A stretch of 38,852 bases of DNA from Chara braunii (GCA_003427395.1 BFEA01000704.1:618964-657815), one strand, 5' to 3'; positions 9,146-19,221 are shown, counted from the stretch's first letter. Numbers and translations: made by a program. Notes: generated from the sequence alone by a model not told the origin.

Positions 9146-9245
9146 TGTCTCAATGCATGGTCGCACAGCCTGCTCGTGTTGTCTCAATGCATGGTCGCAC
9201 AGCCTGCTAGTGTTGTCTCAATGCATGGTCGCACAGCCTGCTCGT
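9146..9245. repeat. 34-bp minisatellite, 3 copies
   Basis: TGTCTCAATGCATGGTCGCA plus CAGCCTGCTCGTGT starts at 9146, 9180 and 9214. The copies are almost identical (one A/C difference near 9209). Confidence 0.96.
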
Positions 9246-9901
9246 CCGCTCATGCCATCGCTGTCCCCACCTGCCAGAACGTGCCCAAATGTTCCTGCCC
9301 GTGGCCAGGCCCATCTTCTTTGCAGAGGCTGAGGTGCCATCCGGTCAGTAGGGACTCCCTAGCGTCCCAGGCAGTTGGCCAGATAGTTTCCAGAACTTGG
9401 AGTCTTCCAAGGAACTGCTTCTCGGCCCAGTGCTGACCTGCCTGAACACACGGTCTGGGGCCTTGCAGAACGGATGTCCTTCATAGTATTCACTTACCTG
9501 TAATATTACTCCAAACCTCCATCTCTCCTGTGTTTCCCCTTATGGCTCAGTTTGCATTCAAGACTCTGCCGACCATGCATTTGGAAATGAAAACATGCTA
9601 CTCCAAGAAAAAAAGAGAGAGGAACTGTTCATCGACCCAACAGTTTTGCATTCTCCCCTTCCCTGTTGTTACTCCTGGAACTTTGGTCCCTCCCTTGCAC
9701 TCCCACAATCCGTGCCCGCCTCACAACCTCGATCAAGACGTATGTCTCTCTTCCTACCCACAGAGTAGCTCTGACTCCCTGCTCTGTCTCCCTCCTGTTA
9801 CCATTCTGTATCTCCCTCTTCCTCCTCTGTCTCACTTTTGTGTCTCCTCCTCCATATACGTGCACTCCCTCCGTGTCCCTCCAAGACCGATTTTTAGAGT
9901 A
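9246..9901. other. Unassigned, pyrimidine-rich towards the end
   Basis: No domain or repeat recognised. From about 9640 it becomes C/T-rich and runs into the CT/GT array. The open frames there reflect composition. Confidence 0.5.
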
Positions 9902-9935
<34 letters not shown>

Positions 9936-9972
9936 ATGTGTGCGCGTGTGTGTGTGTGTGAGTGTGTGTGTG

Positions 9973-10046
<74 letters not shown>
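9902..10046. repeat. Compound (CT)n(GT)n microsatellite
   Basis: CT units to about 9921, then GT units with a few interruptions (TATGTGTGCGCG, GAGT, GCTG) to 10046. Confidence 0.97.
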
Positions 10047-11270
10047 CGTGGTAGTAGTAAGGGCCAGTAGTTGGTTGTTATCGTGTCAGGATAAAGCCCA
10101 AGGAACAAATACCAATGCTAACACTTGCGGCCATGAAATGTGAGACTGAAGCTTGAGGGGGAACCCAAACAAGAATGCAAAAGAGATGAAAGACAAAATT
10201 CACAGAGTCACAGACCCGATCAATGGGTACGTTGTCAGTTTTTCTGGGTCATCATTATGCATCTTATCATACTTGACAACAAGAATGAAAGAACTTGAAT
10301 GCATAAAGGACCTGCTGGCCCCCTAAACCCTTTTTCTTCCCTGACAACAGTCAAAAAAGATTGTGAGGGCTGATTGGCCTTCCACATGTGGCAGTTTTTG
10401 GACGTCAGACATCAGAGCAACTCGCAGCAGTGGATTCTCTGTGGCTGCTTCAGGGCCAAACCAATTTGAACACGTTGGAAACAGGGGCTGCAGAAAATCG
10501 CAGGGCATGCAAAATCAAGTCAACAAAGCGAAGAAAGAGGGCCAGGGAACTACACAGGCAACTAGAGAAGACGAATTAAGTCATATTGGTAGGTTTCGGA
10601 ACATATCCAACATTCAGCAGGTGCTCTTCCAGTGGTTTCCGACATGACACTGTTCACCCCTGTCTGGACATTTACCCATCTTTCTTTGTGGAAATACAGT
10701 CCTTAATTATAACCAATCCAATATCCAGAATGTAAGAGAGGCACTCTTTCGTACACATCTGCTTTCATCCCTAGCTGCTTTCGTCTCTAAACTCTAGCCG
10801 CTTTCGTGCAGGATTTGACCCACTCCTCATAATATATTGAGCATGAGGATGACGTGATATTACCTGCTCTTTACAATGTACTCGACTTGCGGTGGAGGGT
10901 CATCATCCACATCATTAGTACAGGGAACAGGAACAGACTCCAGGCCACGTGATACGTCCTCGCAGAGAAGATTCCGACCAATAGCGTACACGGATTTGCC
11001 TTTCATTGGTTTCCTCAATGGACGGTGATCAAGAGCTCTGGACAAAGACACGAATCCACAATGCACAAGTAAAAGAAAGGTGAGCTGGGGGTCTACAAGA
11101 GCTCTGCACAAAGACACGATCCACAAGGCACAAGTAAAAGAAAGGTGAGCTGGCGACAGCAAGGTCTACAAGAATCGCAGAATGAGGAGCACTACAGATA
11201 AATCAAACAATGGCATATCTTGTTTGGAAAAAGTAGTAGACCTAGTGGTCTAAATACACCTGCAGAGACA
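10047..11270. other. Unassigned sequence
   Basis: A + strand stretch at 10363-10647 is open in two frames but shows no domain. Near 11030-11150 a short duplicated phrase occurs (GACAAAGACACGAATCCACA / CACAAAGACACGATCCACAA, then CACAAGTAAAAGAAAGGTGA twice). Nothing else is recognised. Confidence 0.5.
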
Positions 11271-11350
11271 GGTACAAGGGTGGTCGTGCATCATGCTACT
11301 TAAACAACCAGGTACAAGGGTGCCCGTGCATCATGGTACTTAAACCACCA
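11271..11350. repeat. 40-bp tandem duplication next to the MITE array
   Basis: GGTACAAGGGTG...CATCATG.TACTTAAAC starts at 11271 and 11311. Each unit ends in a TTAAAC(A/C)ACCAG element resembling the MITE terminus, and the second runs directly into the first MITE unit. Confidence 0.85.
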
Positions 11351-11531
11351 GTTCTTTTCCCAGCCATTTTTCTCTGATGTGGCCGTGCAGGCATCACAAG
11401 TTTCAGGGGTCGGCCTGCTGGCGTAAAATGGCTGGCAGCGCCAGCCAAAAAAAGACCCTTGCCAGTTCTTTTTTACTGCCGTGCAGGAGGGAATCTGCTT
11501 CGCCAAATGGAAGCCTTCAGGTACTGGAGTC
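11344..11531 (+). mobile_element. MITE family 1, array unit D
   Basis: Preceded by TTAA (11340-11343), starts ACCACCAGTTCTTTTCCCAG and ends GTACTGGAGTC before TTAA (11532-11535). Internally it has a GGCTGGCAGCGCCAGCC palindrome (near 11430), seen in the other copies. It is about 188 bp with no coding capacity. It has the same orientation as the copy at 29353. Confidence 0.82.
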
Positions 11532-11535
11532 TTAA

Positions 11536-11721
11536 ACCACCAGTCCGTCCAAGCCTCGGATTTCGTCCCTGCACCAAACAAAAACCAAGGTGGCAGGGGC
11601 ACAAGTCGCATTGTTTTTGCCTAGGGACGCCAGCCTTTTCTGTCAAGAAGGCCAAGTCCCCAAATATGTGATGGGTTAACCACCACATGGGAAACAAATG
11701 GCTGGAAAAGCAACTGGTGGT
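11536..11721 (-). mobile_element. MITE family 1, array unit E
   Basis: Starts ACCACCAGTCCGTCCAAGCC after TTAA and ends CAACTGGTGGT. The inside (CCAAGCCTCGG, GGCAGGGGC, GACGCCAGCC) matches the copy at 22697, so it lies in the opposite orientation to unit D and shares the border TTAA with it. Confidence 0.78.
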
Positions 11722-11725
11722 CTAA

Positions 11726-11882
11726 ACCAACAGTATCTCCGCACCTCGTTTTTCCTGACCTGGATTTCTACTGCGCACCAAGGAAAAAGAACCGGTGCGG
11801 GTTCCAAATATTTTATTTATGCCTGGTGCTGCCAACCTTCTCCTACTGATAGACCGAGCCCCCAACTAGGCGGTGGGTAAAC
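11726..11882 (-). mobile_element. MITE family 1, array unit F (shorter, diverged)
   Basis: Starts ACCAACAGTATCTCCGCACC after CTAA and has GGTGCGGGTTCC and CTGGTGCTGCCAACC as internal landmarks. The right end is poorly preserved (ACTAGGCGGTGGGTAA). At about 157 bp it is some 30 bp shorter than its neighbours, so it appears internally deleted. Confidence 0.65.
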
Positions 11883-12067
11883 CACACCGTCAGAGCAAAA
11901 TACCTGGGACACGGGACAGGTTTGGTATACGACCGCATTTTCTAGGTACCGAACCGAAGTGGCTGGCAGCCCCAGCCAAAAAGAGCAGGCCCGTGATGGT
12001 TCCTTTTTTTTGGGCGTGCAGGGCGAACTTGGGCTCGGCATCAATAGCTGGGCGTAGTACTGGTGGT
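11883..12067 (+). mobile_element. MITE family 1, array unit G
   Basis: Begins CACACCGTCAGAGC after GTAAAC and ends with the well-preserved GTACTGGTGGT (12057-12067) followed by TTAA (12068-12071). The internal GTGGCTGGCAGCCCCAGCC palindrome and GGGCGTGCAGGGC match unit D, so it has the D orientation. Length is about 185 bp. Confidence 0.78.
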
Positions 12068-12077
12068 TTAAGCGGTA

Positions 12078-12200
12078 GAGTACATTTTCGAAGTTCGAAA
12101 AAATTTCGAGTACATTTTTGAAGTTCAAAAACATTTAGAGGAGTACATTTTCGAAGTCCAAAAACATTTTGAGTACATTTTCGAAGTTCAAAACCATTTC
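12078..12200. repeat. 30-33-bp minisatellite, 4 copies
   Basis: GAGTACATTTTCGAAGTTC followed by an A/T stretch (AAAAA.ATTT) starts at 12078, 12108, 12141 and 12171. It lies directly after the MITE array. A minus-strand frame through it gives repeated FELRKCT, a product of the repeat. Confidence 0.93.
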
Positions 12201-12743
12201 CCAGCAAACGAGGCTCCCGATATCTGGAGAATGTGTGAGTGGCATGAGGCTCAATATTGAGAAGTGGTTAAATCCATGAAAATTCCCATTGGATGTCAAA
12301 CATATGAGGCTTGTGAAGGGTTTCATGTCGAGGACCCACCACCACACACAAGGGTCATGGAAACAAAGCCTTCTGAAATTTCAAGCATATAATTAACGTT
12401 CATCAATAAGCATAGCTGAATCACTTGGATAATTGGTACAGGATAAGAAAGAGCGACCAGCATCATCGCTCGGTGGTGTAGGCTGATGGAGGTGCCCTTT
12501 GGCCCTGAACACAGCACGCCATCACCATAATCATACACAATCTGTTTGTCCCACAGTAAGCTTGCAAGTGAGCAGTACTGCGGATGGTGCCGTGCGACGT
12601 GGCACCTGCCAGTGCACGGTACCCGTTCTGTGAGGCATGCAAAACGTGGGGGCCGGCGCGAACCCATGTTTTTCCTTCTTGAGAGAGAGGAGAGAGGATA
12701 GGAGAGGAGAAAGGAGGAATAGGACATGATAAAGAGGACGATC
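12201..12743. other. Unassigned sequence
   Basis: No domain or repeat family recognised. A purine-rich GAGAGAGGAG stretch lies near 12680-12720. Confidence 0.5.
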
Positions 12744-12925
12744 ACGAGAGATGGCAAAGAGGAGGGAAACAGACACCACATGTTTTGGAAAAGACCGCAG
12801 CGCAATTAGAAACACCTTTATGCTCCTGTACATGACGAGAGATGGCAAAGAGGACGGAAACAGACACCACATGTTTTGGAAAAGACCGCAGCGCAATTAG
12901 AAACACCTTTATGCTCCTGTACATG
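12744..12925. repeat. 91-bp near-perfect tandem duplication
   Basis: ACGAGAGATGGCAAAGAGGA... to ...TGCTCCTGTACATG at 12744-12834 recurs at 12835-12925 with one visible substitution (GAGGGAAAC / GACGGAAAC). It is either recent or maintained by conversion. Confidence 0.97.
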
Positions 12926-13328
12926 AGAAATGTCCCTTGTTCTACCACTCACTACAGTGACAATGGGATATATGCCTGGAGGTTCTGGACACTACTTTGA
13001 CATTTGGCAAGCAGTGGAACAAAGTACTATGCGAGCTCCAATCAATCGAGGACTTCACAAACAAGCAGGCCTTTCAGAAAGGAGATGCTGTCTTTGTGAT
13101 CCTCTCGAGCTCCTCGCAACTGAGTAACCCTTTCCTTCCACACTTCCCGCGCTCGGTCAAGAAGGATAGGATCTCCAGGTTAAATTTTCCTGTGGGAACT
13201 GTACGAAAGCACTCTCTCTATCTCTCTCTCTCTCTGTGGTCCTACATGGATGGGACCCATGTGTGTTTGGTAGCCCTGTTTTTGAGAGCAGCTGGCTTTT
13301 CAGATTTCCTGTCGGAACCTGAGAGCAT

Positions 13329-13329
<1 letters not shown>

Positions 13330-13424
<95 letters not shown>

Positions 13425-13459
13425 TGTCTTTCTGTCTGTCTTTCTGTCTGTCTGTCTGT
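13330..13459. repeat. Compound (CT)n(GT)n(GTCT)n microsatellite
   Basis: CT to about 13366, GT to about 13422, then GTCT/TTCTGTCT units to 13459. A short CT tract lies at 13211-13236. The phrase TCCTACATGGATGGGACCCA occurs on both sides (13241 and 13461), so the array sits inside a ~220-bp duplication. Confidence 0.95.
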
Positions 13460-14028
13460 AGTCCTACATGGATGGGACCCAGGGCGTTCGGTAACTACGC
13501 ACAGGTTTCCGACTGGGCCTTCTATCTGTGAGCAGCTGGCCTTTCAGAGAGTCGCTATGCACCCAGCTTCGATGCAGGAGGTTTACACAACATCTTTTCC
13601 GAATGTCATTACATTCTTCTCCACCATCTCCCTCCACATAACCCTGTTCTCCTTCACCAGTGCAATTGTTCTCTCCAGAGTCTAATTCCAAAATATGTGG
13701 CCGCATGGAAGCAGCTGAGAAGACTGGGGGCCTCGCTGGAGTGCACAACATTCTAAACGTATCTGGACTGTATGATCCACACATTCAGATGGACCGAACG
13801 TTTTCAATGAATCGGGGCCACATGATGATCCAAGTACCGTTAAAATGTTTTAGAGGAACGAGTTCCTGTTTGTCCGCAGGGAAAACCGGGCCTGAACGAG
13901 ATGGGAGGTGACACCCGGACAACTGCTCTCTGATTCCACGCATAGTATCACCTGACAACAGGAAGCATCACAGAGCCGCAACCTGTCATCACCTGGACCC
14001 TTATCCGATGAATTACTGCCAAAAACAC
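13460..14028. other. Unassigned sequence
   Basis: Beyond the repeated phrase after the GTCT array I see no motif or repeat. The open frames are short. Confidence 0.5.
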
Positions 14029-14150
14029 CCTACCTTTTTCCCCCGAATACAACGTACGATCATTATAACTGTATATCTACACTGAAATATACCCCAAATA
14101 CAGCTATAAGGACCGTACGGCGTTCGTTGTATTTGGGGGAAGAAGGTAGG
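14029..14150. mobile_element. MITE-like element, 122 bp, 26-bp terminal inverted repeats
   Basis: The left end CCTACCTTTTTCCCCCGAAT continues ACAACG. The right end is its reverse complement (CGTTGTATTTGGGGGAAGAA then GGTAGG) with two mismatches over 26 bp. Weaker pairing continues inward (CGTACGATCATTATA with the complement of TATAAGGACCGTACG). There is no coding capacity and no clear target-site duplication. It is unrelated in sequence to the CCACCAGT family. Confidence 0.85.
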
Positions 14151-15526
14151 CCCCCCCCCCAAAGAACAATGTATTTAGAAAAGCAGCCCATATGAGCCAC
14201 ACATCCGTCCATTCCCTAGGTTCCACACATACGCATTTACGACACATAGAGACAATGAACAGACACAGGTGGGGGGCATGCCTGCGGAGGTTTCTGACAG
14301 ACACAAACAGGCCGGTGGGAGCGTGGGCGGCGGGGCAAACAGATGGATGGAAAGTGCAAGGTGGCTCACATCCGTATGGTTGAGCGGCTACTGACCATTG
14401 ATACGGCGAAACCTATCCTATATATTTTTTTTTGTGGCGAAAAGTTGTTTATTTTGTAAATTTCTTCCCTGTGTACAGCAAACCCTACCTGCTCGGAATT
14501 TTGCACACCCCCTAATGGGCCTGGTAGGTCGAGCCTTCCATTTCGCGGCGCATATACAGCACTCTATAAACCTTAGAGAAGGGGGATGGGTATTGGTGAT
14601 TTAATGCTAACTTGCACCCAACAACAGATGAACAGACACCTATCTGCTCAACCGCCATTCGTCATGAACCTGCACCAGAAAAGAAGCCAGTATCCATCAT
14701 TACGATATAGATAGCCCTTTCAAATTTAAACCACACTGCTCCTGAAACTATTTTGACAAACATATTGATTTTCTCGAGGCTGGAGCTCCAAGCCAAAAAA
14801 GCTTTGGGCCTACCAGGTCCAGCATGAAGCAAAAGTGTGAGTACTTCGCTGCCAGAATTATTTTTGCTATCGGGGATTTATTGTCCCAATATTTTATGAT
14901 ACGCTCGGACCTCAATCCATGTCTGTGATTGTTTTCCAAAGGCACGAACAATCGTCAGAGGCTGCACGCTCAACGTTCTGTGCAGTGCCGTTGAACCACC
15001 TCCTGGTAGCCACCAGGACAACCAACCCCATGCTTGGGGTGTATACCACCACAACAACATTCTTAAGGATCACAGTTCGTTGATGAGCGCCAACAACGTG
15101 AGCTCTCTGAGTGCGGCTACCAGCACAAAGTATAAGATAGCACAGCGGAAGACTTAGATACCAATGATCCGAACAATCAATATTGCAATGCAGCCCTGAA
15201 CATACATCATCATCATCGTTACATGGTGTGAATGGGGTCTGGCGCTTCACACAGGAAGACTGCGCCAGCCCCTATCATACACAGACGAAGAAGAAGGGGG
15301 GTTAGACGAAGAGGAGGGGAAGATGGGAATGTCGTCAACACCAAGTCTTCGGCACAGCCCAAATAGTCCCTCGTCGAAATGTCTGAATCCCAAATGTCAA
15401 GTCTGGATCCAATGTCGTCAAGTCCCAAGTCACAACTCTTTCTCTGTAGTAGTCCGCTGATACTGAGAAGTCAGGTGGTGAGAGGGGAAGAAGAGATGAT
15501 GGACTTAGAAGAAGAGGAAGAAGAAC
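14151..15526. other. Unassigned sequence
   Basis: A C10 run follows the MITE at 14151. The rest holds short open frames without domains. A minus-strand stretch at 14748-14951 is open but unrecognised. CATCATCATCAT occurs near 15206. Confidence 0.5.
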
Positions 15527-15556
15527 TCTCTCTCTCTCTCTCTCTCCCTCTCTCTC
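15527..15556. repeat. Short (CT)n microsatellite
   Basis: CT array of about 30 bp with one CCCT interruption. Confidence 0.93.
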
Positions 15557-15687
15557 AGTCCAGTACTAACCTGTGAAGTTGGCGCCTTGATGCAGGTACC
15601 TCGAAGATGGAGCTGGAGCTATGGCGCCACAGGTAAGTCTCGCTGGCCTCCGCCAGCCATCTCTCCCAACTCTACTATCTACCACCT

Positions 15688-15760
15688 ACTAGCGCCCAGT
15701 GCTGAAGACTACTGCTATGGCTACTAGCGCCCAGCGCTGAAGACTACTGCTAGCGCTAAG
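15688..15760. repeat. 35-bp tandem duplication
   Basis: ACTAGCGCCCAGTGCTGAAG... at 15688 recurs as ACTAGCGCCCAGCGCTGAAG at 15723. Related CTGAAGACTACT phrases continue to about 15815. Confidence 0.85.
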
Positions 15761-16034
15761 CTACTCCCTGCAGCGCTCCTCCTGAGTGCTGCGCTGAATC
15801 CTGAAGACTACTCGTGCCTACTGTCAACTACCTACCCGTGAAGTGCATGGGACTCTCCTATGTACTACTCGGGTGTGCCTCCTGACTGCAGGCGAGCAGT
15901 CCAGGAGGCTGCTCTTGCCAATGCCGAAGGGAGGCAGGGGCTGCAGCTGCAGCTCCTGCTCGAGCTGGCGTGGGGAACAGGCTATTTCTGGCCTGTTCCC
16001 GAAACCCTGTTTCCGTGCCTGAGTCTTAGGTAGG

Positions 16035-16235
16035 TCGAACACAATGAGGGCCTGAAAATGGCCCTCCGTTTCAGGCTGAAAAGCCTCTGGGCAGGCCCAG
16101 AAATAGGCTAAAACGGAATAGGGCCGGCAGGCCCTCGTATTTCAGCTTTCAGGCTGAAACGACTGGGGCCTGTAAGCCCTAAGTTTTAGGCTTTTAGGCT
16201 GAAAGTGCGGGACGGGCCCTGCAGGGCCCGTGTGG
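16035..16235. repeat. GC-rich palindromic cluster with a 20-bp perfect palindrome
   Basis: GGCC/GGGCC motifs and TTTCAGGCTGAAA-type palindromes recur at about 16068, 16147 and 16192. The cluster ends in the perfect palindrome ACGGGCCCTGCAGGGCCCGT (16212-16231). There is no coding potential. It may be a remnant of a foldback transposon. Confidence 0.7.
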
Positions 16236-16313
16236 CTATGCAGTATGCCACAGAGAGAGAGAGAGAGAGAGAACGGATCCCCTTAACACGGCTCAGACGG
16301 CCCATGCAGGCTA

Positions 16314-16470
16314 TCTGAAGGGTCCTCGCAGACATGTAGCGCAGACCCCCCCACCAAAATTGCGGCAGGCAGTGAATATAAAATAGAGTACGAGCTGGCC
16401 GAATATATACTCAAGATTCGAATTCAGGTCTGTGTTTCAGCAGTTATGGGTTGCTCACGTAGCTAGGCCC
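16314..16470 (-). mobile_element. tRNA-derived SINE-like copy (left arm of composite foldback)
   Basis: Read on the minus strand, a degenerate A box (CCTAGCTACGTG, 16458-16469) is followed about 40 nt on by GAATTCGAATC (16415-16425), close to the RNA polymerase III B box GGTTCGAATCC. The tail down to about 16314 aligns with the inverted copy at 16670-16812 (for example GAATATATACTC, and AAGGGTCCTCGCAGACATGTA). The order of A box, spacer and B box is typical of tRNA-derived SINE heads. It cannot be a tRNA gene because the stems are not preserved. Confidence 0.6.
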
Positions 16471-16480
16471 TGTTGGTCTC

Positions 16481-16615
16481 TGCACGTGACTCTTAGGGCT
16501 TGGCTGCAATGTGCAAAATTAGAATGAATCTTCTGCAGAATGTGGAATAATACTCCACCATATGTTTGTCTTTTGTGCATTTGGTGAGTAAAGGCCCTTA
16601 GGGCCACTGCACGTA
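16481..16615. repeat. Dispersed repeat family 2, copy 2 (centre of composite foldback)
   Basis: AATGTGCAAAATTAGAATGA, ATCTTCTGCAGAATGTGG and ACTCCACCATATGTTTGTCT, closing with TGCATTTGGTGAGTAAAGGC. It is bounded by imperfect inverted repeats with GCACGTGACTCTTAGGGC on the left and GGCCCTTAGGGCCACTGCAC on the right. Confidence 0.75.
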
Positions 16616-16669
16616 TTCCTAAGAAAAGAAAAACGAGAAAAGAAAAGAACCACGAGAAAACAGAGAAAT

Positions 16670-16812
16670 AGTGACCCATAACCGTCGTGCACAGACCTGA
16701 ATTCGAATCCAGACTATATATTCTCTGGCCCCGCTCAGGGAGTACAAGTTTAAAGTCTGTCTCTGCATGACGTCGGGTCAGCTAATATGCTGTAGGGATC
16801 CTTCCGAAAAGA
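16670..16812 (+). mobile_element. tRNA-derived SINE-like copy (right arm of composite foldback)
   Basis: GACCCATAACCG...CAGACCTGAATTCGAATCCA carries a B box-like GAATTCGAATCC (16699-16710). The A-box region is degenerate or missing. The body ACTATATATTCTCTGGCCCC to GGATCCTTCCG is the reverse complement of the left arm 16314-16470, with moderate divergence. Confidence 0.6.
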
Positions 16813-16934
16813 GGCTGGACACAACAGGGACATTTTTGTTTTCTACTTTTTTAATCCGCCGCATCACTTGTGCGTGCGTGCATGCGTGTGATGCACCCCG
16901 CGCATGAGATGCTCTGCAAGTATGATTCGAACAC

Positions 16935-16935
<1 letters not shown>

Positions 16936-16970
<35 letters not shown>

Positions 16971-17014
16971 CACACACACACACGCACACAAAGGGGGTCC
17001 GAAATCCCCCGACA

Positions 17015-17056
<42 letters not shown>

Positions 17057-17090
17057 GGGGGTCCGAAAGGGGGTCCGAAATCCCCCGACA
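16936..17090. repeat. CT/CA microsatellites with a repeated 26-bp phrase
   Basis: CT (16936-16967) and CA arrays (16968-16990 and 17019-17054) surround the phrase AAAGGGGGTCCGAAATCCCC (then CGACA). The phrase occurs at about 16989 and 17068, with an extra half-copy at 17055. Slippage has evidently duplicated the unit together with the array. Confidence 0.9.
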
Positions 17091-17101
17091 GGTGAGTGCG
17101 C

Positions 17102-17198
17102 TGGGGGGGCCCGGCCCCCAACCGGGTGCCCTGCCCGGCCAGGCCGCCAGGGACCTCCCCCGGGCCCCTGCCGGTCACCCGGGCGGCCCGGATCCCCA
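17102..17198. repeat. Very GC-rich block, copy 1
   Basis: GGGGGGGCCCGGCCCCCAAC followed by CGGGTGCCCTGCCCGGCCAG. A similar block is at 35320-35400 (GGGGGCCCTTCCCCCAACCG, GGAGCCTGCCGGTC). Both follow a microsatellite or A-rich stretch and stand out against the surrounding composition. Confidence 0.65.
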
Positions 17199-17205
17199 CT
17201 CAGTC

Positions 17206-17890
17206 ACATAACTATGAACTGAAAGAGCAACTTTGCGAAACAAAGGATTAAAACAAGGGCACATTGAAACCATTCAATTTCTCATTATTCTTTCAACTCC
17301 CCCTACACTGTGCCTCTCACGCACAAGGGTCGCCACGTCGATGAAGCTGAGCGCAGGCTGTGCCCCCATCCCCATGTGACATAACCGCCCACTTGTACGC
17401 TGTGAGAAAGAGGCAGAGTGAAGGGGGAGGGGATAAACACAGGCAAGAGAGATGGAGAGAAAACAAACAAAGAATGATAAAGGGAAAGCACGGAGTGTGG
17501 AGTGAAGATGAAGGCAAAAGAGGATAAGAAAAGGCTAAAAAATGAGTCTATCCTTTACCACAGAGAGGACATGCATTATAAGGATGAGGTGGATGAACAG
17601 ATGGAAGACGACATAGCTGAGCATTCTCAGTACAACAATTGCCACAATGGCTGGCATTGAGAATGCCCACCATACATTTTCACATATCTATAAACTAAAA
17701 GAGCGCATTTTGTGAAACAAACAAAAACGAGGTCAAACATGAGGAGGACACTCGAACCACCCTTGTGATCATTCTTCTTTTCGCTCACCATTACATATAT
17801 AAGTGTGTGCCAAAATACAGAGGACAAACATGAAGAGGACACTGAAACCATCCTTTTGATCATTCTTCTTTTTGCTCACCCTTATATATC
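17206..17890. repeat. Three diverged copies of a ~90-bp unit
   Basis: CAAACATGA(G/A)GAGGACACT...CTTTTGCTCACC occurs at about 17732 and 17824 (period about 91). A more diverged relative, ACATAACTATGAACTGAAAG to CATTATTCTTTC, lies at about 17206-17293. Between them, 17300-17675 shows nothing recognisable. Confidence 0.75.
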
Positions 17891-17993
17891 GTCACAAACA
17901 GAACTGCCCGGTAAACCGTAGGCAGAGAGAGAGAAGAGGACAACAAACGAGGGGCTGTGACAAACTGTTTCGTCGGAGTTTCACCGACTCATC

Positions 17994-18833
17994 NNNNNNN
18001 NNNNNNNNNNNNNNNNNNNNNNNNNNNNNNNNNNNNNNNNNNNNNNNNNNNNNNNNNNNNNNNNNNNNNNNNNNNNNNNNNNNNNNNNNNNNNNNNNNNN
18101 NNNNNNNNNNNNNNNNNNNNNNNNNNNNNNNNNNNNNNNNNNNNNNNNNNNNNNNNNNNNNNNNNNNNNNNNNNNNNNNNNNNNNNNNNNNNNNNNNNNN
18201 NNNNNNNNNNNNNNNNNNNNNNNNNNNNNNNNNNNNNNNNNNNNNNNNNNNNNNNNNNNNNNNNNNNNNNNNNNNNNNNNNNNNNNNNNNNNNNNNNNNN
18301 NNNNNNNNNNNNNNNNNNNNNNNNNNNNNNNNNNNNNNNNNNNNNNNNNNNNNNNNNNNNNNNNNNNNNNNNNNNNNNNNNNNNNNNNNNNNNNNNNNNN
18401 NNNNNNNNNNNNNNNNNNNNNNNNNNNNNNNNNNNNNNNNNNNNNNNNNNNNNNNNNNNNNNNNNNNNNNNNNNNNNNNNNNNNNNNNNNNNNNNNNNNN
18501 NNNNNNNNNNNNNNNNNNNNNNNNNNNNNNNNNNNNNNNNNNNNNNNNNNNNNNNNNNNNNNNNNNNNNNNNNNNNNNNNNNNNNNNNNNNNNNNNNNNN
18601 NNNNNNNNNNNNNNNNNNNNNNNNNNNNNNNNNNNNNNNNNNNNNNNNNNNNNNNNNNNNNNNNNNNNNNNNNNNNNNNNNNNNNNNNNNNNNNNNNNNN
18701 NNNNNNNNNNNNNNNNNNNNNNNNNNNNNNNNNNNNNNNNNNNNNNNNNNNNNNNNNNNNNNNNNNNNNNNNNNNNNNNNNNNNNNNNNNNNNNNNNNNN
18801 NNNNNNNNNNNNNNNNNNNNNNNNNNNNNNNNN
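17994..18833. other. Assembly gap (840 N)
   Basis: An unbroken run of N. It ends directly at a long CT array, so the gap was probably caused by that array; the gap length may be an estimate. Confidence 0.99.

Positions 18834-18911
<78 letters not shown>
18834..18911. repeat. (CT)n microsatellite at the gap edge
   Basis: Perfect CT array of at least 78 bp that continues into the gap. Confidence 0.97.
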
Positions 18912-18915
<4 letters not shown>

Positions 18916-18978
18916 GTGTGTGTGTGTGCTCCTTAGTATGTAGCAAGAGGATCAGCATCACAATGAAATAAAGAAGAC

Positions 18979-19035
<57 letters not shown>

Positions 19036-19039
19036 TCTA

Positions 19040-19130
<91 letters not shown>

Positions 19131-19221
19131 GTGTGTGCACGCGTGCGCCTTAGTATGTAGCAAAAGGATCAGCATGACAACGAAATAACGAAGATGCTCT
19201 CTCTCTCTCTCTCTCTCTCTC
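18912..19221. repeat. Duplicated unit containing (CT)n and (ATCT)n arrays
   Basis: GTGTG...CTTAGTATGTAGCAAGAGG...GAAATAAAGAAGACG (about 18916-18979) recurs at about 19131-19196. Between them lie a CT array (18979-19020) and an ATCT array of about 110 bp (19021-19130). A further CT array is at 19197-19221. The whole is one microsatellite-driven duplication. Confidence 0.92.

Noticed and set aside
9146-9245. CRISPR-like direct repeats
   Set aside because: Contiguous 34-bp units without unique spacers, in a eukaryotic context; simple minisatellite.
10363-10647. Gene encoding a basic protein
   Set aside because: Two overlapping frames are equally open; no motif and no context favours either.
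17872-18961. Long open frames of 300 or more codons
   Set aside because: They consist almost wholly of undetermined bases in the assembly gap.
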